Source: Bacteroidota bacterium (lineage in GTDB: Bacteria; Bacteroidota; Bacteroidia; Chitinophagales; Chitinophagaceae). From it: 6,535 nucleotides of DNA. The stretch spans positions 1-6,535 of the forward strand of contig JAFDXS010000151.1 in NCBI GenBank assembly GCA_018267795.1, written 5' to 3'. Numbering within the stretch: position 1 is the first letter of the stretch; each line of letters begins with the position of its first letter. Both the position numbers and the translations under genes were made by a program. Positions 4,870 through 6,535 of this stretch are shown piece by piece. The notes below the pieces were generated by a model. That model searched no databases, was not told where the DNA came from, and worked only from the letters and a program-made list of their open reading frames with translations.

Positions 4870-6535
4870 TTAGTATATATTCTTAGGATTATACTGTACG
4901 TCTGCTTCTTTTACTATTGTTGGGCGCAGCATCTGGTTCATGGCGTTTTGCTGGTCTCTTTGCAGCATTACGCGCTGCTGGCCGTTCAGCATATTTACAG
5001 TTGCAGGGTCAAGTGTTGCAGTCCAGCGGTTGAGTACGCTGATGAAGTACACTGCATTTGAACCTTTAATACCCGGTGACACTGCATTTGGCTTCAGGCC
5101 ATCGTTGAATGTGTAGCCTGCTACTTTTGGTTCGTAGCCCAGTACCGGTACATAGGCAGAGCCGATAGTGAAAGAGTCTGCCTGCTGCACCTGCTGTTGT
5201 GTGCCACTTGCTATAGCATCCAGGTTGCCTGCGCTCTTATATTGGTCAGCTATCATTTTTGCTTTCTTGTCTTGCCTTACTACTGCTTCCAGTCTTGGAC
5301 GTATGTTGGCATCTATCTGCATCAGGCCTTTGTCTTGTTTGCCGGATAGTTTTGCTACTACGTAGCGGTCTTCCTGAGAAAACACGCCTGATACATCACC
5401 TACCTTAGCGTCATACATCCACCTGATGATCTCGCGACTTGGGCCCAGGCCTGGTATAGTATAGTCGGCAGGTTTTACACCTTCGCCTTTTTTATCTGCC
5501 AGATTTTCTTTTTTCACTGCTGCGTCAAATGCTGCTGCAGTGGCATTCTTTCCGGCAAACTCTGTAGCTTTTGCATAAGCAGCGTTTTGGGTTACATCGC
5601 TTGGCGCGAGTTCTTTGCTTATAGTAGCCAGCTTCATAGCAGGTGCTATTGCCTTCTGATCTATAATGTGTATAAAGTGGTAACCAGAGTAGTTGTCGTT
5701 TGATACAGATACTACCTTGCTTTCGCCGGCTTTGCCTTCAAACACAAAATCACCAAATTCTTTAGAAAGGCCGGGGCGCTGCTGCAGGTCGAATGTATAT
5801 TCTACATTTGCTTTGCCGTCATTTCCTTTATCGTCAGAATATTTAAGCGCCAGTGTTTTAAAGTCGGCACCTGCTTTTATAGCTGCTGCTATGCTGTCTA
5901 TACGCTGCTTAGCTACGCTGTCGGGCAGTATGTCTTTACCTTGTCCTTTTGTTCTTACCAGTATGTGCTCGCATTTCACAGAGTCAGGCAGTTCTTTTTT
6001 GTCCAGTACTTTTGTCACTTTGAAAGAACCATTGTCGAAGTAAGGACCGTACACAGCACCTGCAGGCAACTGTAATATAGAATCGGCATACTGCGACATG
6101 AATGTTTTCTTATTTACATAAGCCGGATTGAAGTGATCGTCAGAATTTCTGTTCACTACATTTTCAGCATCTTTATCAGTAGCTGCAGCCAGTTCGTTTT
6201 TAGCAGTCTTTATTGCATCCAGCACTTTTGCAGTATCATCGTGAGAAGGCAGTATATCAAAAGATACATAGTCTATGCTTCTCATTGGTTCATTTACCAT
6301 GAAGACTGATTTATGTTTTTGCACATAGTCGTTCAGGTCTGCATCAGTTAATTTTACAGCATCATCTTTTATAGCTGTAAACGGCACCTTCACAAAGCGA
6401 ATGCTTGCTTTAGCGCTCTGGTCTTTTATAGTGTGGTCTATTATAAACTTAGGCGTGTATGCGCTCGCGTTTATAATATCTGTGAATTTGGTAATAGTAT
6501 TATTACGCAGCACATAAGATTTTACGTTATTCCAT
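4870..6535 (-). CDS. ppiD: PpiD/SurA-type peptidyl-prolyl cis-trans isomerase, N-terminus beyond window edge
   Basis: This is a periplasmic foldase that helps newly exported proteins fold by isomerising prolyl bonds and by chaperone contact. 554 codons are visible. The frame stays open to the right edge, with residues WNNVKSY preceding GTG 6513, so that GTG is not the true start. Family members run about 700 residues or more and begin with a single membrane anchor and part of a SurA-like chaperone region, which must lie off-window. A parvulin-type rotamase domain spans visible residues about 187-293: it opens with VKCEHILVRT, continues with GADFKTLALKYSDD and EFGDFVFEGKAGE, and closes with SGYHFIHIIDQ. 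A second, degenerate parvulin-like segment may follow near YTIPGLGPSREIIRWMYDAK and VGDVSGVFSQEDRYVVAKL. The protein ends QYNPKNIY, just before a terminator. The symbol rests on architecture, because the anchor itself cannot be seen. Confidence 0.92.
   Translation of the reverse strand, partial: WNNVKSYVLRNNTITKFTDIINASAYTPKFIIDHTIKDQSAKASIRFVKVPFTAIKDDAVKLTDADLNDYVQKHKSVFMVNEPMRSIDYVSFDILPSHDDTAKVLDAIKTAKNELAAATDKDAENVVNRNSDDHFNPAYVNKKTFMSQYADSILQLPAGAVYGPYFDNGSFKVTKVLDKKELPDSVKCEHILVRTKGQGKDILPDSVAKQRIDSIAAAIKAGADFKTLALKYSDDKGNDGKANVEYTFDLQQRPGLSKEFGDFVFEGKAGESKVVSVSNDNYSGYHFIHIIDQKAIAPAMKLATISKELAPSDVTQNAAYAKATEFAGKNATAAAFDAAVKKENLADKKGEGVKPADYTIPGLGPSREIIRWMYDAKVGDVSGVFSQEDRYVVAKLSGKQDKGLMQIDANIRPRLEAVVRQDKKAKMIADQYKSAGNLDAIASGTQQQVQQADSFTIGSAYVPVLGYEPKVAGYTFNDGLKPNAVSPGIKGSNAVYFISVLNRWTATLDPATVNMLNGQQRVMLQRDQQNAMNQMLRPTIVKEADVQYNPKNIY

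Noticed and set aside
5168..6043. Plus-strand open frames (5168-5365 and 5693-6043) opposite the PpiD-like gene
   Set aside because: They are shadows of the long minus-strand coding frame, Ser/Leu/Cys-rich with no recognisable domain.
6511..6513. GTG at 6513 as the start of the PpiD-like protein
   Set aside because: The frame is open upstream to the window edge (WNNVKSY), and the family's anchor and N-terminal chaperone region would be missing. The gene is better read as cut by the window.

Overview
The window looks like a chromosomal segment of a Bacteroidota bacterium, most likely of the Chitinophagaceae or a close relative (inference). The grounds are a secreted protein with a type IX secretion (Por) C-terminal domain, a PpiD-type periplasmic foldase that reads like Bacteroidota members, a ClpX of Bacteroidota character, and no Shine-Dalgarno sequences in front of the starts. 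It is mostly housekeeping sequence with one accessory stretch in the middle.

Layout from left to right. Positions 1-1201 (minus) hold the N-terminal half of the primosomal helicase PriA, cut by the left edge. A 136-bp divergent intergenic region follows, with a 12-bp palindrome and a small inverted repeat. Next comes complete clpX (1338-2597, plus), the unfoldase of the ClpXP protease. A 59-codon helical small protein (2630-2809, plus) lies 32 bp downstream, and both appear to end at a very strong perfect hairpin terminator (2820-2860). Positions 2861-3382 contain no convincing intact gene, but the minus strand carries two successive open frames that read like protein and could be gene remnants, plus a pair of adjacent hairpins. 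A secreted type IX cargo protein of 466 aa follows (3383-4783, minus). A 12-bp-stem terminator (4820-4846) separates it from the C-terminal 554 residues of a PpiD/SurA-type peptidyl-prolyl isomerase (4870-6535, minus), whose N-terminus lies beyond the right edge.

The genes do not form one pathway. PriA restarts replication forks, ClpX unfolds proteins for ClpP (no clpP is present here), and the PpiD-like protein helps fold exported proteins in the periplasm. The last could in principle serve the secreted neighbour, but the terminator between them argues against one operon. I see no tRNA, rRNA, CRISPR array, transposase or clear new defence or metabolic system. The points most worth a second look are the small protein behind clpX, the possible decayed coding sequence at 2974-3379, and the accessory character of 2861-4800 between conserved genes.
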